DNA of 64,000 nucleotides from Branchiostoma floridae (GCF_000003815.2 NC_049996.1:9973844-10037843); one strand, 5' to 3'. Positions 25,136 through 36,500 are shown, numbered from the stretch's first letter. Numbers and translations are program-made. The notes: generated by a model not told the origin, from the sequence alone.

Positions 25136-25150
25136 AGATGGCGGCCGTGA
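25136..25150 (+). promoter_or_regulatory. YY1-like initiator at the LINE 5' end
   Basis: The element starts AGATGGCGGCCG, matching the YY1 core ATGGCGGC. Human L1 is known to use a YY1 site at its 5' end to set the transcription start. Here the role is inferred from position and motif only. Confidence 0.4.
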
Positions 25151-25298
25151 CTAGACGTGCGTCGCGTGCGCTCCGTCAGTAGATCAATTTAGAGCGGTTT
25201 ATATGTGTTGCGGAGTGATATATACAAGTTACGTAGATTTCCGTACCAGATAAGATCATAGAGTTTGATATTTGAAGACATCTAACGTGTTTATCGCC

Positions 25299-27533
25299 AT
25301 GGGACGACCAAAAAATGCGACGGAGCTTGGGACGCCGGAGCCGCCGACGGAGACAAAGAGATACAGGACCCGGTCCGGCAGTACCAAGCCGTGGAACACA
25401 CCGGCGAAGAACATTACGGAGTTTGAACAGATCACCGAGGATCACGCAGATGCCGGTAAGACCACGGTATGTAGTCTCAAATTCCGAACCTCACCCGATC
25501 GTGTACCTCTCTGGATAAATGCTAACAAAGCGCACTTCAACTCGTCCTTCGAACATGAGACGGGATTCAAGTTTGCATGGAAGAACAAGGATACACAGCT
25601 GTCAGTTACGGACCTAAGTAAGTCAGCAGACAACAACAAAGTGCTGACTGTACATTTCTACACTACTACTGGCACGGTTCTCATACATGGGAAGGGTGCA
25701 AAATGGTATGTTGATGACATTTTCCCCGAACTGAAAGAAGCTGTCAATAATGCAGCTAGCGCGTCCTCGGGACAAAATGGCCGACTTGACAATGAAGAAC
25801 CGGAAAATAGAACAATAGACAACAACACTGAAACAATGGTGCCTAATTCAGAGGATGGGTCGTCCGCCATGATGGCATCGGACAGTAATTGTCATGAAAA
25901 CCAAGCTAAATCAGACCAGACTGCAACAGATTTGACCGTAGAAAAGGAAAATCACGCAGAGAATACAACACCTAAGTCTGTAGCCTCACCCACAATCCGC
26001 AAGGTGTTAGGTGGACTTGAGAACATTATTCTGAGTCCCTTCACTAAGACACGTGAATCTACAGGAAAGGGTAAAGAAGCGAAATCTCAGCAGTCCAACC
26101 GATCCCGACGCTCTCTACTCAGCGGAAACAGCCCTAACGACCCACCACCGAGTACAGGATACACAAGCGCTGCTGCTGAGGCCATGTATACAACACTAGT
26201 AGATGAGATGAACAAGCTAAAGACTCTTGTCTACAACAACAAGGTGACAATGGACAAGCAAAGTAGACAAATCGATGACCTGCAGGCTAGCCTTCAGAAT
26301 AAGAAGAAGGTCACAGAGAAGCAAGCCCAGCAACTTGAAAAGATGGAGATTGAACTCCAGGAGCAACGCCAAACCACAAAAGACCTCGCTGACAGACTAA
26401 GCTCCCGGGAAACAGACTACGAAACGCTACAAGCCCAGCTTTTGTCATTGACAAACCATACTCCATGTACAGACATATCTGCCAAACCGACAGATACTAG
26501 TAAGGAATCTCGGAAGGACGACTGCAGAATCCAACGCTTGTACTCCGACGTTGTCTCTGGACAAGCAAATTCGGTAGATAGCACAATCACTACAGTACCA
26601 AAACGACCAGCCTCCCCTGCCCCCCAGATATCGGCTCCGGTTGACAATAAGTCTGGCGAAAACACCACACTTCCAGTCACGACCGAAAGTACATGTACAA
26701 CAGGCCCAGCAGGCGACAAGAAGGACGTCAGGATTTTCGCAGATTCCCTGTGGAACGACGTCAACCCTGACAAAATGTATAGAGACAAGCGCACTAAAAT
26801 TGACAAAACAACAACATTACCCAAAGCTGTTGAAAGGATCAGAATGTCACCAGACACCACCACTGAACTTGTAATCATACATGTTGGCTCCAATGACTTG
26901 GCTAACACTAAAACACGACCGGACAGTATTGATGTATGTGTGGAACAAACGCGTAAACTAGTCCAATCGGCTAAAGCAGCCTACCCGAACGCCAAAATCG
27001 CCATGTCCCAGGTACTACCAAGAGGGACAGACATGCGCTCTAAGCTAAACTCTAACATAGCAACGTACAACTCTGTCGTCGAGAAGACTTGCTGCGAAGA
27101 CGATCAGCTGATCCATGTAAGGCACCGGCTCCTATCAGAAGACAGGTCTCTATACAAGGCCGATGGCATACATTTAAGACCTGGCGCAGGGGTGAGTCTG
27201 ATGGTAGCAGACGTTAAACGCACGCTGCGCCACTACCAAGGACCTGGGACTGACAGACAACGCATGGAACCAACCAGACAGAACACAAAGCCAGTGAGGA
27301 AAACACCGACACTGCAGAACAACAAGCTACACATACAGCCGCCTCCCATGCGACCACCCTTCAACCCTGCTGGATGTCAGCCACCACCTTTCCCGTGGAA
27401 CCCAGTACCCCCGCCGCCTCCCAAGTGGAACAACGGAAACCAACGGGCTGGAGCGACATGGAGTGCGTCACAAGACAAACGTCACATGGCAGAGAAGCTC
27501 GTGAACATGTTGACGGACTTTCTGAGATACTGA
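25299..27533 (+). CDS. LINE ORF1 protein with SGNH esterase domain
   Basis: 744 aa from the first ATG, in a good context (GCCATGG). Reading in order: a basic, Pro/Thr-rich start; a conserved-looking domain at about 60-150 containing PLWINANKAHFN and VLIHGKGAKWYVDDIFPEL; an acidic, polar linker; a coiled coil at about 300-395 (heptads such as LVDEMNKLKTLVYNN); an SGNH/GDSL hydrolase domain at about 475-635; and a Pro-rich, basic tail. The SGNH blocks are visible: FADS near 478 (nucleophile Ser), GSND near 528 and DGIH near 621. Esterase-bearing ORF1 proteins are known in CR1-group LINEs. Their role, perhaps membrane or particle association, is unsettled. No CCHC knuckle is seen. Confidence 0.9.
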   Translation: MGRPKNATELGTPEPPTETKRYRTRSGSTKPWNTPAKNITEFEQITEDHADAGKTTVCSLKFRTSPDRVPLWINANKAHFNSSFEHETGFKFAWKNKDTQLSVTDLSKSADNNKVLTVHFYTTTGTVLIHGKGAKWYVDDIFPELKEAVNNAASASSGQNGRLDNEEPENRTIDNNTETMVPNSEDGSSAMMASDSNCHENQAKSDQTATDLTVEKENHAENTTPKSVASPTIRKVLGGLENIILSPFTKTRESTGKGKEAKSQQSNRSRRSLLSGNSPNDPPPSTGYTSAAAEAMYTTLVDEMNKLKTLVYNNKVTMDKQSRQIDDLQASLQNKKKVTEKQAQQLEKMEIELQEQRQTTKDLADRLSSRETDYETLQAQLLSLTNHTPCTDISAKPTDTSKESRKDDCRIQRLYSDVVSGQANSVDSTITTVPKRPASPAPQISAPVDNKSGENTTLPVTTESTCTTGPAGDKKDVRIFADSLWNDVNPDKMYRDKRTKIDKTTTLPKAVERIRMSPDTTTELVIIHVGSNDLANTKTRPDSIDVCVEQTRKLVQSAKAAYPNAKIAMSQVLPRGTDMRSKLNSNIATYNSVVEKTCCEDDQLIHVRHRLLSEDRSLYKADGIHLRPGAGVSLMVADVKRTLRHYQGPGTDRQRMEPTRQNTKPVRKTPTLQNNKLHIQPPPMRPPFNPAGCQPPPFPWNPVPPPPPKWNNGNQRAGATWSASQDKRHMAEKLVNMLTDFLRY

Positions 27534-27805
27534 CTTAGAAATGCACATTAGATGCATATCGGACTAATCTGACTGAATCAGGTAACTAAATATCCCTTTC
27601 TTATTTTTCGACGCCAAACTTTCTCAACTATAATAGCCTAATTTGGACCTGATCCTAAAAATATAGAATACATATGTATACCTACTTGTGTAATGCCCCA
27701 TTGTTACGTTAATTTTGTATTGATACACTCCGCTCATATGTAACCATGCTCTAACTATTGTCTGTGATACCTCCGGCTTCCTAATTCGGCACCTTTGACC
27801 CAAGA

Positions 27806-30800
27806 ATGTCTATCCAAAAGGTAGCACTTAAGTTCTGTTCTTGGAACGTTCAAGGTGGTCTTAGGAGGAAATGTCAAGATGAAGAGTTCGTTTCTAGATT
27901 AGAAGAATATGATTTTGTTTGCCTCCAGGAGACCTGGCTCAAGCCAGGGGAAAAATGTAGAATAGAATCTTTTAATTATTTTAGAAGTGATAGGGATGTA
28001 AAAAAGACTGCCAAAAGAAGTTCAGGCGGGATAGTCATTATGTTCAAAAACAAACTCACCAAAGGTCTTACAAAACTACCATCTAAACACAAAGATATCC
28101 TCTGGTGTAAGTTAGATAAGATATTCTTTGGCCTAGAGCAAGATCTGTTTGTCGGCTGTGTGTATTTCTCTCCGGAAAACTCATCAAACCCAGAAGCGAA
28201 AAACAATTCCCTATTTGATATTGTACAAGATGACATATGCAAATTCTCAAATCAAGGTAATGTCATGCTGCTTGGTGATTTTAACGCCAGAACAGCGTCC
28301 CTTCAGGAAACAGTAATTGAAGATGATTGTCTAAACCACGACTCCATAGATCTAAAAGACACGCCTCAGAGATCGAGTTACGACAAAACAATTAATAGAT
28401 ACGGTAATAATTTAATTGACCTTTGTTCGGCAGCCAATCTTAATATCCTAAATGGCCGGGTCGCAGGAGACTTATCCGGTAAATTTACCTGCCACAAGTA
28501 TAATGGTTCAAGTGTGGTTGATTACTTCATTGTTAGCTCGGAATTTCTATCCAAAGTTCAGTATTTGAAAGTGAATGATCTCTCTGTGTTTTCAGACCAT
28601 TGTTTGTTGTCTTGTTCTATTTCCACAAATTATTCACCGTACATTAAGCAGGTTCAAATCCCAACACATCCTCTGCCAAATAAGTACATCTGGGATGAAG
28701 ACTCAAAAGTGAAATTCTCAGACGCGCTCCATGATCCATCAACATTGAATGACATACAAAAGTTTATGGATAAGTCATTCTGCAACGTAGAGAGTGTAGT
28801 AGAGGAATTTGCTGGCATTATCACACGTGTGGCCGACAAATCTTTAAGAAAAATCACTTTCAGGAACAAAAGAAGAAAGAAAAAGAAAAGTAAGCCATGG
28901 TACACTCCATCATGCGCCTCGCTGAAACGCAAAATCAATAACTTAGCTTCCCAATTTTCAAAATGTCCGTGGAGACTTGATGTCCGCCATACGTATTTTT
29001 GCAATCTAAAAGTCTACAAGAAGAAAATCAAAACAGAAAAAAGGCTTTTCAACGAAAGACAATGGCACAAACTAAGCAAACTCAGTAAAGAAAATCCTCA
29101 AAAGTTCTGGAGAGAATTAAAGCTACAAAAGCAGGATGAAAGTGATCAACAAGACATTGATGATAACATTAACCCCGAAGAGTGGAGAACCCACTTTAAA
29201 AATTTAAATGACCTCATTGAAAGTAGCAAATCCGATAAAGACTTTCACCAACATGTCTACAATGTAAGGCCTGAACTTGTCCAGACAGCTACCAAAAGCA
29301 CTGAAGCACACTCTGTGAGTAGCGACCCTGCAGACAACATTACAGACAACATTATCCACACGCTAGAAAAACTTACAGAAAAACCTCTAGATTTCGACAT
29401 TTCAAATGAAGAAATTTTGGAGGGGCTGCGTAAATTAAAATGCAGCAAAGCGTGTGGAACAGACTCCGTCATTAATGAAATGCTGAAATATGCCAATACA
29501 AAACTTATACCACCATTGCGAAAACTCTTTAATATAGTCCTTAACTCTGGATATTTCCCACACCAATGGAGTCAGAGCATTCTTGTTCCCATATACAAAA
29601 GTGGCAATCCATCGAATCCTTCAAATTACAGAGGAATTGCCATTTCTAGCTGTGTCGGAAAGTTGTTCACATCAGTACTCAGCAACCGTTTACAGCACTT
29701 CTTAGAAAACAACAACATTTTGTCCCCCTTTCAGTCTGGATTTCGAAAGGACTTTCGGACCAGTGATAACATCTTTGTGCTGAAATCTCTCATTGATAAA
29801 CAGTTATCTGTACCCGGCGGAAAATTATACACATGCTTTGTAGACTTCAGGAAAGCCTTTGATTCTGTGTGGAGAAAAGGTTTATTCTTCAAAGTCTTAT
29901 CGTCGGGTATAGGTGGTAATTTCTTCAACATTATACAATCAATGTACGATAATATAGAATATTGTGTGAAAACGTCTCACGGCCTTTCAGATTACTTTAG
30001 ATCTTCTTGCGGTGTACGACAGGGATGCAATCTAAGCCCACTCCTTTTTAATCTATTTGTTAATGATCTTCCAGACAGATTGTCATCACCATTATGCGAC
30101 CCTGTAATACTAAACGATACCCCCATAAGTAGCCTTCTCTGGGCTGATGACCTTGTGCTCATCTCAAAATCGGAAACGGGTCTGAAGCATTGCCTAGAAA
30201 GACTAGATAAATTTTGTTCTACTTGGAAACTATCGATCAATAGAGAAAAAACTAAAGTTATGATATTTTCAAAAAATGGGCGAGCTAACTATAATAAACG
30301 CTCCCCCTTTCAGTCACAAGGACAACCTATAAATTTCACAAACTTTTACACTTACCTAGGAGTAGACATCACACCATCAGGATCATTTCACCGTGCCAAT
30401 AAACAACTCAGAGTAAAAGCTATGCGAGCATCCTTTAAACTTAAATCATTGCTAGCATCAAATCATAATCCCTCGATATCTCTTGCCCTGGATTTATTCC
30501 AAAGCCTAGTCAAGCCGATCTTGCTCTACTGCGGGGAAATACTTGGAACAAACGCTCAAAGCAAAGAGCTCATCCTTAAAGGAATAAAGGAATATCCGAA
30601 TGAAAGTGTTAGGGATACAGTTTCAAACATCATTGCCCCGATACTGGGACCGAATGTAAATATACTTAAGGCTATCCGTGTTGGCAGGAAATATGATACA
30701 TCATCTACCCGTCCTGTTCTTGTTCGATTTAAGAAGTATACTGACAAATTGAATATTACATATCAATCAGACGCCCTGAGAAATCAGAACGTAACACTAG

Positions 30801-31216
30801 AGCAGCCTAATATTTCCTACGAGATTCCTGATCTAGAACATGTACTGCTTAACTACTGTAAGGTATTACTTAGTGTTCCTAGAAGTTCTGTTAACGCTGC
30901 TGTACTGGGCGAGCTAGGTGTGTTTCCACTGTATATAGACACCCAGACACGACTGATTAAATATTGGCTTAGATTACACAATATGTCTAATGATAGAATT
31001 GTGAAAAAAGCGTACGACACTGCTGTTGCTCAAGAACATGAATGGATTACACATGTACAAGATATACTATGCAGACATGGTTTCCAAAATATTTGGCTAA
31101 ACCCTAATGTCGATGCCAAATATTTTGGAAACATGTTCAAGGAACGCCTAAAGGACACATATCTTTCGAACTGGAGACAAAAGATAAGAAACTTTAGTAA
31201 ACTGGCAACATATTAG
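27806..31216 (+). CDS. LINE ORF2: endonuclease and reverse transcriptase
   Basis: 1136 aa. The N-terminal APE-type endonuclease (about 8-275) shows SWNVQGG, LQETW, GDFNAR and SDHCLLS. The reverse transcriptase (about 560-850) shows YRGIAISSCVGK, VDFRKAFDSVW, GVRQGCNLSPLLFNLF and WADDLVLIS, so both catalytic Asp are present. There is no RNase H. This layout is typical of the CR1/L2 group. The frame ends at TAG (31214-31216) in KLATY. The truncated LINE at 59.2 kb continues past the equivalent point (KLRSYRLFKSTY) for about 130 residues, including a CxxC...EDEHHF...C zinc motif. The C-terminal domain is therefore lost to a stop here, or lies out of frame in the adjacent gap. Confidence 0.92.
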   Translation: MSIQKVALKFCSWNVQGGLRRKCQDEEFVSRLEEYDFVCLQETWLKPGEKCRIESFNYFRSDRDVKKTAKRSSGGIVIMFKNKLTKGLTKLPSKHKDILWCKLDKIFFGLEQDLFVGCVYFSPENSSNPEAKNNSLFDIVQDDICKFSNQGNVMLLGDFNARTASLQETVIEDDCLNHDSIDLKDTPQRSSYDKTINRYGNNLIDLCSAANLNILNGRVAGDLSGKFTCHKYNGSSVVDYFIVSSEFLSKVQYLKVNDLSVFSDHCLLSCSISTNYSPYIKQVQIPTHPLPNKYIWDEDSKVKFSDALHDPSTLNDIQKFMDKSFCNVESVVEEFAGIITRVADKSLRKITFRNKRRKKKKSKPWYTPSCASLKRKINNLASQFSKCPWRLDVRHTYFCNLKVYKKKIKTEKRLFNERQWHKLSKLSKENPQKFWRELKLQKQDESDQQDIDDNINPEEWRTHFKNLNDLIESSKSDKDFHQHVYNVRPELVQTATKSTEAHSVSSDPADNITDNIIHTLEKLTEKPLDFDISNEEILEGLRKLKCSKACGTDSVINEMLKYANTKLIPPLRKLFNIVLNSGYFPHQWSQSILVPIYKSGNPSNPSNYRGIAISSCVGKLFTSVLSNRLQHFLENNNILSPFQSGFRKDFRTSDNIFVLKSLIDKQLSVPGGKLYTCFVDFRKAFDSVWRKGLFFKVLSSGIGGNFFNIIQSMYDNIEYCVKTSHGLSDYFRSSCGVRQGCNLSPLLFNLFVNDLPDRLSSPLCDPVILNDTPISSLLWADDLVLISKSETGLKHCLERLDKFCSTWKLSINREKTKVMIFSKNGRANYNKRSPFQSQGQPINFTNFYTYLGVDITPSGSFHRANKQLRVKAMRASFKLKSLLASNHNPSISLALDLFQSLVKPILLYCGEILGTNAQSKELILKGIKEYPNESVRDTVSNIIAPILGPNVNILKAIRVGRKYDTSSTRPVLVRFKKYTDKLNITYQSDALRNQNVTLEQPNISYEIPDLEHVLLNYCKVLLSVPRSSVNAAVLGELGVFPLYIDTQTRLIKYWLRLHNMSNDRIVKKAYDTAVAQEHEWITHVQDILCRHGFQNIWLNPNVDAKYFGNMFKERLKDTYLSNWRQKIRNFSKLATY

Positions 31217-31237
31217 ACGAAAATTTTTGGGTGAAGC

Positions 31238-31551
31238 NNNNNNNNNNNNNNNNNNNNNNNNNNNNNNNNNNNNNNNNNNNNNNNNNNNNNNNNNNNNNNN
31301 NNNNNNNNNNNNNNNNNNNNNNNNNNNNNNNNNNNNNNNNNNNNNNNNNNNNNNNNNNNNNNNNNNNNNNNNNNNNNNNNNNNNNNNNNNNNNNNNNNNN
31401 NNNNNNNNNNNNNNNNNNNNNNNNNNNNNNNNNNNNNNNNNNNNNNNNNNNNNNNNNNNNNNNNNNNNNNNNNNNNNNNNNNNNNNNNNNNNNNNNNNNN
31501 NNNNNNNNNNNNNNNNNNNNNNNNNNNNNNNNNNNNNNNNNNNNNNNNNNN
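31238..31551. other. Assembly gap (314 N)
   Basis: Run of N inside the LINE 3' region. Reading frames across it are meaningless. Confidence 0.99.
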
Positions 31552-31750
31552 AATATATATATAATGCTATGCAAAGAGAAAGTCGTGCTTGAAGTTTATC
31601 AATGTAAAATACACTATGCCGCCTTATTTTCTATTATGTTAGATTAGTATACTCATGTAGATAGTTCGTAGTTGCTAGTAATACATTTTACTTGCCATAC
31701 ATTGTACCTGATACAATCGTTGTGCAATAAACTTGACTTGACTTGACTTG

Positions 31751-31882
31751 TTGAACCACAGGTTCTGGTGTAGAGTCGGGGCAGTCACGGACATGAGACA
31801 GGTCTGCGTGTGCGGCCTGCATGTTGGTGGGTATGTCATAGCCGGTGCCACAGTCAGAGTCGTCAGTTGTTATTGGATCCAT
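31751..31882 (-). pseudogene. Left NHL membrane-protein copy, 5' part of exon 1
   Basis: ATG at 31882. The protein start (MDPITTDDSDCGTG...) matches the intact paralogue's start nearly residue for residue until 31751, where the LINE begins. It continues on the other side of the LINE at 25135. Any transcript from here would read into the antisense strand of the LINE. Confidence 0.85.
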
Positions 31883-32430
31883 AATAACTGAGTCAGAGCG
31901 TCTACGGAGCTAACCTGCTAACCACCCACCGGAAGCTTCCCGATAAGTCTACGGTGATGGGAGTGTTGGCCTCCCGTCCAGGCCTATTGGCGCACGCCGG
32001 GGAATTTACGCTACAGAGAAGATCGGATCTACACTAGCACACTTCTAGTGGTGAAGCTCGGGACAAGAGAATGCCAGTCATACTGTTTGTTATGTGGTGC
32101 TGTGATATAAGTGCTGCTAAAGCCTACTTGAAGCCCTGTATATATGCAGTTGTACAATCTAATAGGCCAGCAGACATTCATTCAATGCAATTATATTACA
32201 AGCTAAATATATTCGTATTCATTAGTCCAGCTTAATAGATTCATATTAGTCTGGCCAATTTTAAATACCTTAGTATAAACACAGATTAAATGCATTATAA
32301 AACCAATTGATGTTATATGGTTTTATGTTTATTGCAAGGTTTTGGACAACAAATTGTAATTGCCTATAGATGAATGATGCGATATATTTTCAGCTGATGT
32401 AAAACCTTCTTTACGAATGCTGTGATGATT
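31883..32430 (-). promoter_or_regulatory. Promoter/5' UTR region of the left NHL copy
   Basis: Similar along most of its length to 37723-38390 upstream of the intact copy, including a TATA-like tract (minus-strand CATATATACAGG, about 32139-32151) at the matching position. The control region was duplicated with the gene and survives after the coding part was broken. Confidence 0.45.
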
Positions 32431-33556
32431 ATGTCATCATACTATCAGATAGATGTATTGACAGTAACAACAACACAATGTAATGTACACAAATGTTTAT
32501 TATACAGTATGTATCAGATTCACAATTTTTACCTTGCGCCCTCTAGATTTTACTGATCTGATAAAGGGGTCGGCATTGGTGTCTTTTTAACTCATTCATC
32601 TTGTATGTTGTTGACGTGTGTCTTATCAAAAGACATCAGTGGGCAATCCTTACTTCAATCAGGATGATGCTATATACAAATTTAAAAATCTGTATGAGTC
32701 TAGCCAATAAATAAAACACATACAAGACACATCAATAATCATCATTCTCTGACCTACATTCTGGAATTGATTCCATCATAGACCAAAATTGGCCTGCGTC
32801 TTGTGATGTCTTGAAAACGTCTCAAGACGGCATATTTCAAGACGCGATGCCGTCTACTGAACAAGCCAAATCCACGAAACTCGTCCGGTGAAACGGGCGT
32901 AATAGAATATACAAATTTAAAACGAGAACAGGCGTTTTGTGTGAACACAAGGAATGGCAAATAGCTGACAGTATCAGTATGTTAATGTAGGCACATGTCA
33001 AGATCTAACAATCTTACATTTCGTCTCTACGTTACCAAAACGATATTTTATCGATTTACAGTAATAAAATCGTTTGTGTCATGCTTGCCATTTTGGACAC
33101 GCCACAGGAACGTTGTCGAATGGCGTTGACGAAACCCCCTGCTACAATTCTATATTGTAATCCATCATCATTTGCCATGTTTTGAAGTTTTCAGAGGAAA
33201 TTGAGAAAGAAAAAAAGAGAAAAAGGGAATTAAGAGATGATGAAAACTACTTCCAGGTGTATACATTATGCATAAGAGCTCTTAAAAGAATCCACCAAAT
33301 TCTATCTTAATATCTCCACGTTTACAGACAAAAAGAAAACTAGTACTCTCCTTTTAGCGTCGCAAAACCCACACATGACAGAAAAAGTGGGATCTGTCTC
33401 AGAAAAAGAAGTCAAACCCAAAAAGTAACATCTTTAAGTTAGACTTGAGTAGTCGCTTTTTCTTTTGTCACCTGCAATTAGCCCTCTGGCGAGAATTTGC
33501 AATTAACTTTAAACTTTTATATTTCACCACCTAAAGATAGATAACTGTTTGTATGA
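32431..33556. other. 3' flank of the right NHL copy
   Basis: No gene. 32640-32760 is clearly similar to 21695-21850 downstream of the left copy, including GTATGAGTCTAGCCAATAA. It marks the duplicated 3' UTR and the left boundary of the second unit. Confidence 0.5.
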
Positions 33557-36500
33557 TCAGTAATGTGGGAATATGGTGACCGTGCCGTTGTCATTATTAG
33601 TTACCACTAGCTGTCCACCCGGCGCTACTGCTACACTGTCAGCTCTGTGCAAGCCAGACGCGACCCGGCGAACGTACCGCCCGTCCTCGGTAAACAGTTC
33701 CACCTTCCCTCCTGGCCCGTCGGCTACAAGAACGTTACCGGAACTGTCCGTACACATCCCCGTGATTTTTCTCAGCAAATCGCCTCCAAACCTGAACAGG
33801 CAATGGCCGTTTTCGTTAAACGCGTATATATGATTAACTCTGCGATCGGACACAAAAAAGGTTTCAGTCCGTCCTACAGTGACCAGTCCACCGTAAGCCA
33901 CACCCGGCCCCATTCTGAACGTGTGAACAACAGTGCCGTTAAACTGCAGAACCGAAAGAAATGAAGAGGTAATGAAACGCTCTACTACTACGACACGACT
34001 GCGAAATGAGTCCACCGCCATGCTATGGAAGATATGTCCAGGCGGGTGTAATGTTGTTATGTGATGTCCCGTTTCTGTGTACCGAACAATGCGCTTTACA
34101 AGAGTCTGAAAACAGACCCCTATCACCCACAGATGGCCCTTCCCGTCGATAGAAACGTCTTCCGGAGCTATCGTCTCGCCTTTGTACTCTGGTGTCGTAA
34201 TCGGGAATTTCCGGAGGTAGACGCCCTTCATACTGAACACTTGAACCCCCCTGGCGTCAGCTACAAATATCTCGTTGCTAGGCGACACTACAACACCACC
34301 TAGCTCATCGAACATACCCGGTTCTTGTCCCTTTCCACCAAACACAATTATCGTCTGTTTCACCTCTTCGGTTTCTTTTCCTGAGAAAGAGAAAAATCAA
34401 AATATCGATCAATCTACTGTGAAGAGCGTTTCTTTAGCTTAGCATTTATAGTAGGAAAAAGCATCATTTGAACTGGCGTCGGGCGCTCCTACCAAGGTTT
34501 AAGGGCTGGTATCTCTGGTGATACGGAATACACCGTGTTTTATTCTATATGTACATGTTGCTGGGTTTGGACATTTGCTATCTATTCTAATGCGTGTGCG
34601 AAGTACATTGGTGTATTCCTTACCTTCAATAGTGCTGGTTGGTTGCGGTGACGTGTAATCCACAATAGGTGACGTGTAGTTCACCTGAGGTGACGTGTAG
34701 TCCACATGAGGTGGTGACGTGTAGTGCACATGCGGTGACGTGTAGTCCACACGAGGTGACGTGTAGTCCACATGTTGGCTTCCGTCCGTTTGAGCTGTGA
34801 AGGTGGGGTCCGGCAATGCCTGACACAAAAAAGAAAGCGTCGTTTACTTACTTGAAAAACCTGGGTAAAAAAGTGACCTCGAACAGGTTCAGCTTAGCAA
34901 CGAGACGTCTAGGTCCGGGGTAGGGGCGCTAACGCCATTTACTACGCACGCTACACTTGAGAATAGTGTAAAAGTACATCAATACACAACGTTACTGCTA
35001 TATATTGTTATGATATGTTATGTTATGTTATGTTATGTATCCGAATACAAATAACAATTACAAGTGGTACTGATGTTTGATTTGTTTACTATCGAAATGT
35101 ACAACTCACCGTTTGGGTGAAACTATCTTGCTTCCCTGTCCCTGCTCCCAAGAAGAAAGCTATAGAGATAATCAGTACTACATGTAGTACTGCAACAGCT
35201 ACACCTAAAATAATGAGGACGCTGACATTCGTTTGGCCTGGAAAGCAAAAAGGAAAAAAAACGGAGGTAAATAAAGCTTGTTCCAACTAGTTTACAACGT
35301 TACTCGAGGTGAACATAAGACAGACCAAGCCTGGGAAAGAATGGACTGGATGTATAGTCCTGTGGTTTACCAGCATTTCATTTCCCCCCTCGCGTATTAG
35401 TTTGTTGTCTCCAGCGGATTTCATCCATAGAATTAAGTCAGTGTGGTCTTATCTGATTGAAAAAGCATTGTGTTCCACGTCACTTGAGGATTACAGACAT
35501 TAAGTAACAAGAAAGGCAGTACTGCAAGCAAACACATGATATTGGCTACAAACTACTGCTCCATTTATATATTCTTATTCAGTCACATCCACATATATGG
35601 TGACCATCCCCTCTGTCCTACCACTTGCTACATGATGTAATCGAACTTCTACACATCCAGTAACCACGGTGACTGCCGCCTGGTCCAGGTCAGTCACCTT
35701 ATTTATTCGGAGAAGAAGAAGGGGGAGAAGAAAAGGGAGAAGAAACGGATCAAAAACAAAATTAGGTTCCTGAATTCGAAGGTTAACATAACTACGTTGA
35801 AGAACCTTATAAACGTATCTTACCTCTACCTGCCATTGGTTGTGCAGCATTTGGGACGTACACGGGGTTGGGAAGTAACGCGTTACCACTGTACATGGGG
35901 TTGGGAAGTAACGCGTTCCCGCTGTGCATGGGGTCGGGACGTCGTTCTTTTGCAGAAGCTATATCTAAAACATAAAACGTTTGGCCGTTATTAACGTCTA
36001 TATATATGGGTAATACTCGTCATGTCTTCTCTCGGTATAGTACTGTTAGCAGCCGGCAGGACATACAGTTGTATATTGCTACCTTTTCCCTATGTTAATT
36101 TCAGTGTATTTCGAAATCATGTTGTTTGTAACGGTTACTATGTTTATGTATGCATATGTACTCAGGGGCACCTGAAAAGCAGGCAGTAGCCTGAGTGTGT
36201 TTTCCTGATTAAATAACTAAATAAATGGATGGAAATGGACGGTATCACAGTGGTCAGATAGCGTTGGTTTATGTACTACGGGAAAGACATTTGCTATTGA
36301 TGGTCAAAATAGGGATCTAAGTAGTCCCACATTTTTGTCTTGCCAAATTTTGTCCGGGCACTGCCGGATGCCCCTCGGTTCTCAAAGGAGTAGGCCATGG
36401 CGTCCATTTGTTACCGGGTCCCGGGTTCATTTTAATTCCGACTTAAATTCAACCCGGTGCCCAACCGGGCCAAACATATCCCGGGAGTCGCAAGGTGTCC

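Larger units (their letters stand above)
25136..31750 (+). mobile_element. Near full-length CR1/L2-type LINE
   Basis: Non-LTR retrotransposon of about 6.6 kb with a 5' UTR, ORF1, ORF2, a 3' UTR and a terminal (ACTTG)n tail after GTGCAATAAACTTG. The boundaries are precise because the paralogue at 37.6 kb gives the uninterrupted sequence: cytoplasmic-exon sequence ends at 25135 with TGAACC and resumes at 31751 with TTGAACC. The paralogue has two TGAACC copies six bases apart here, so a short target-site duplication cannot be told from pre-existing sequence. The 3' UTR contains a 314-base assembly gap (31238-31551). The long, nearly undamaged ORFs suggest a recent insertion. Confidence 0.9.

Noticed and set aside
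25272-25298. Nine-residue N-terminal extension of LINE ORF1
   Set aside because: The first codon is TTG. The ATG at 25299 has a strong context.
31194-31647. Reading frames of 120-140 codons across the N run (also at 40121-40508 and 42034-42517)
   Set aside because: They are open only because N cannot encode a stop; the real bases are unknown.
34640-34775. CRISPR-like array (regular ~21-bp repeats)
   Set aside because: The repeats are in-frame coding units without unique spacers, in an animal genome.
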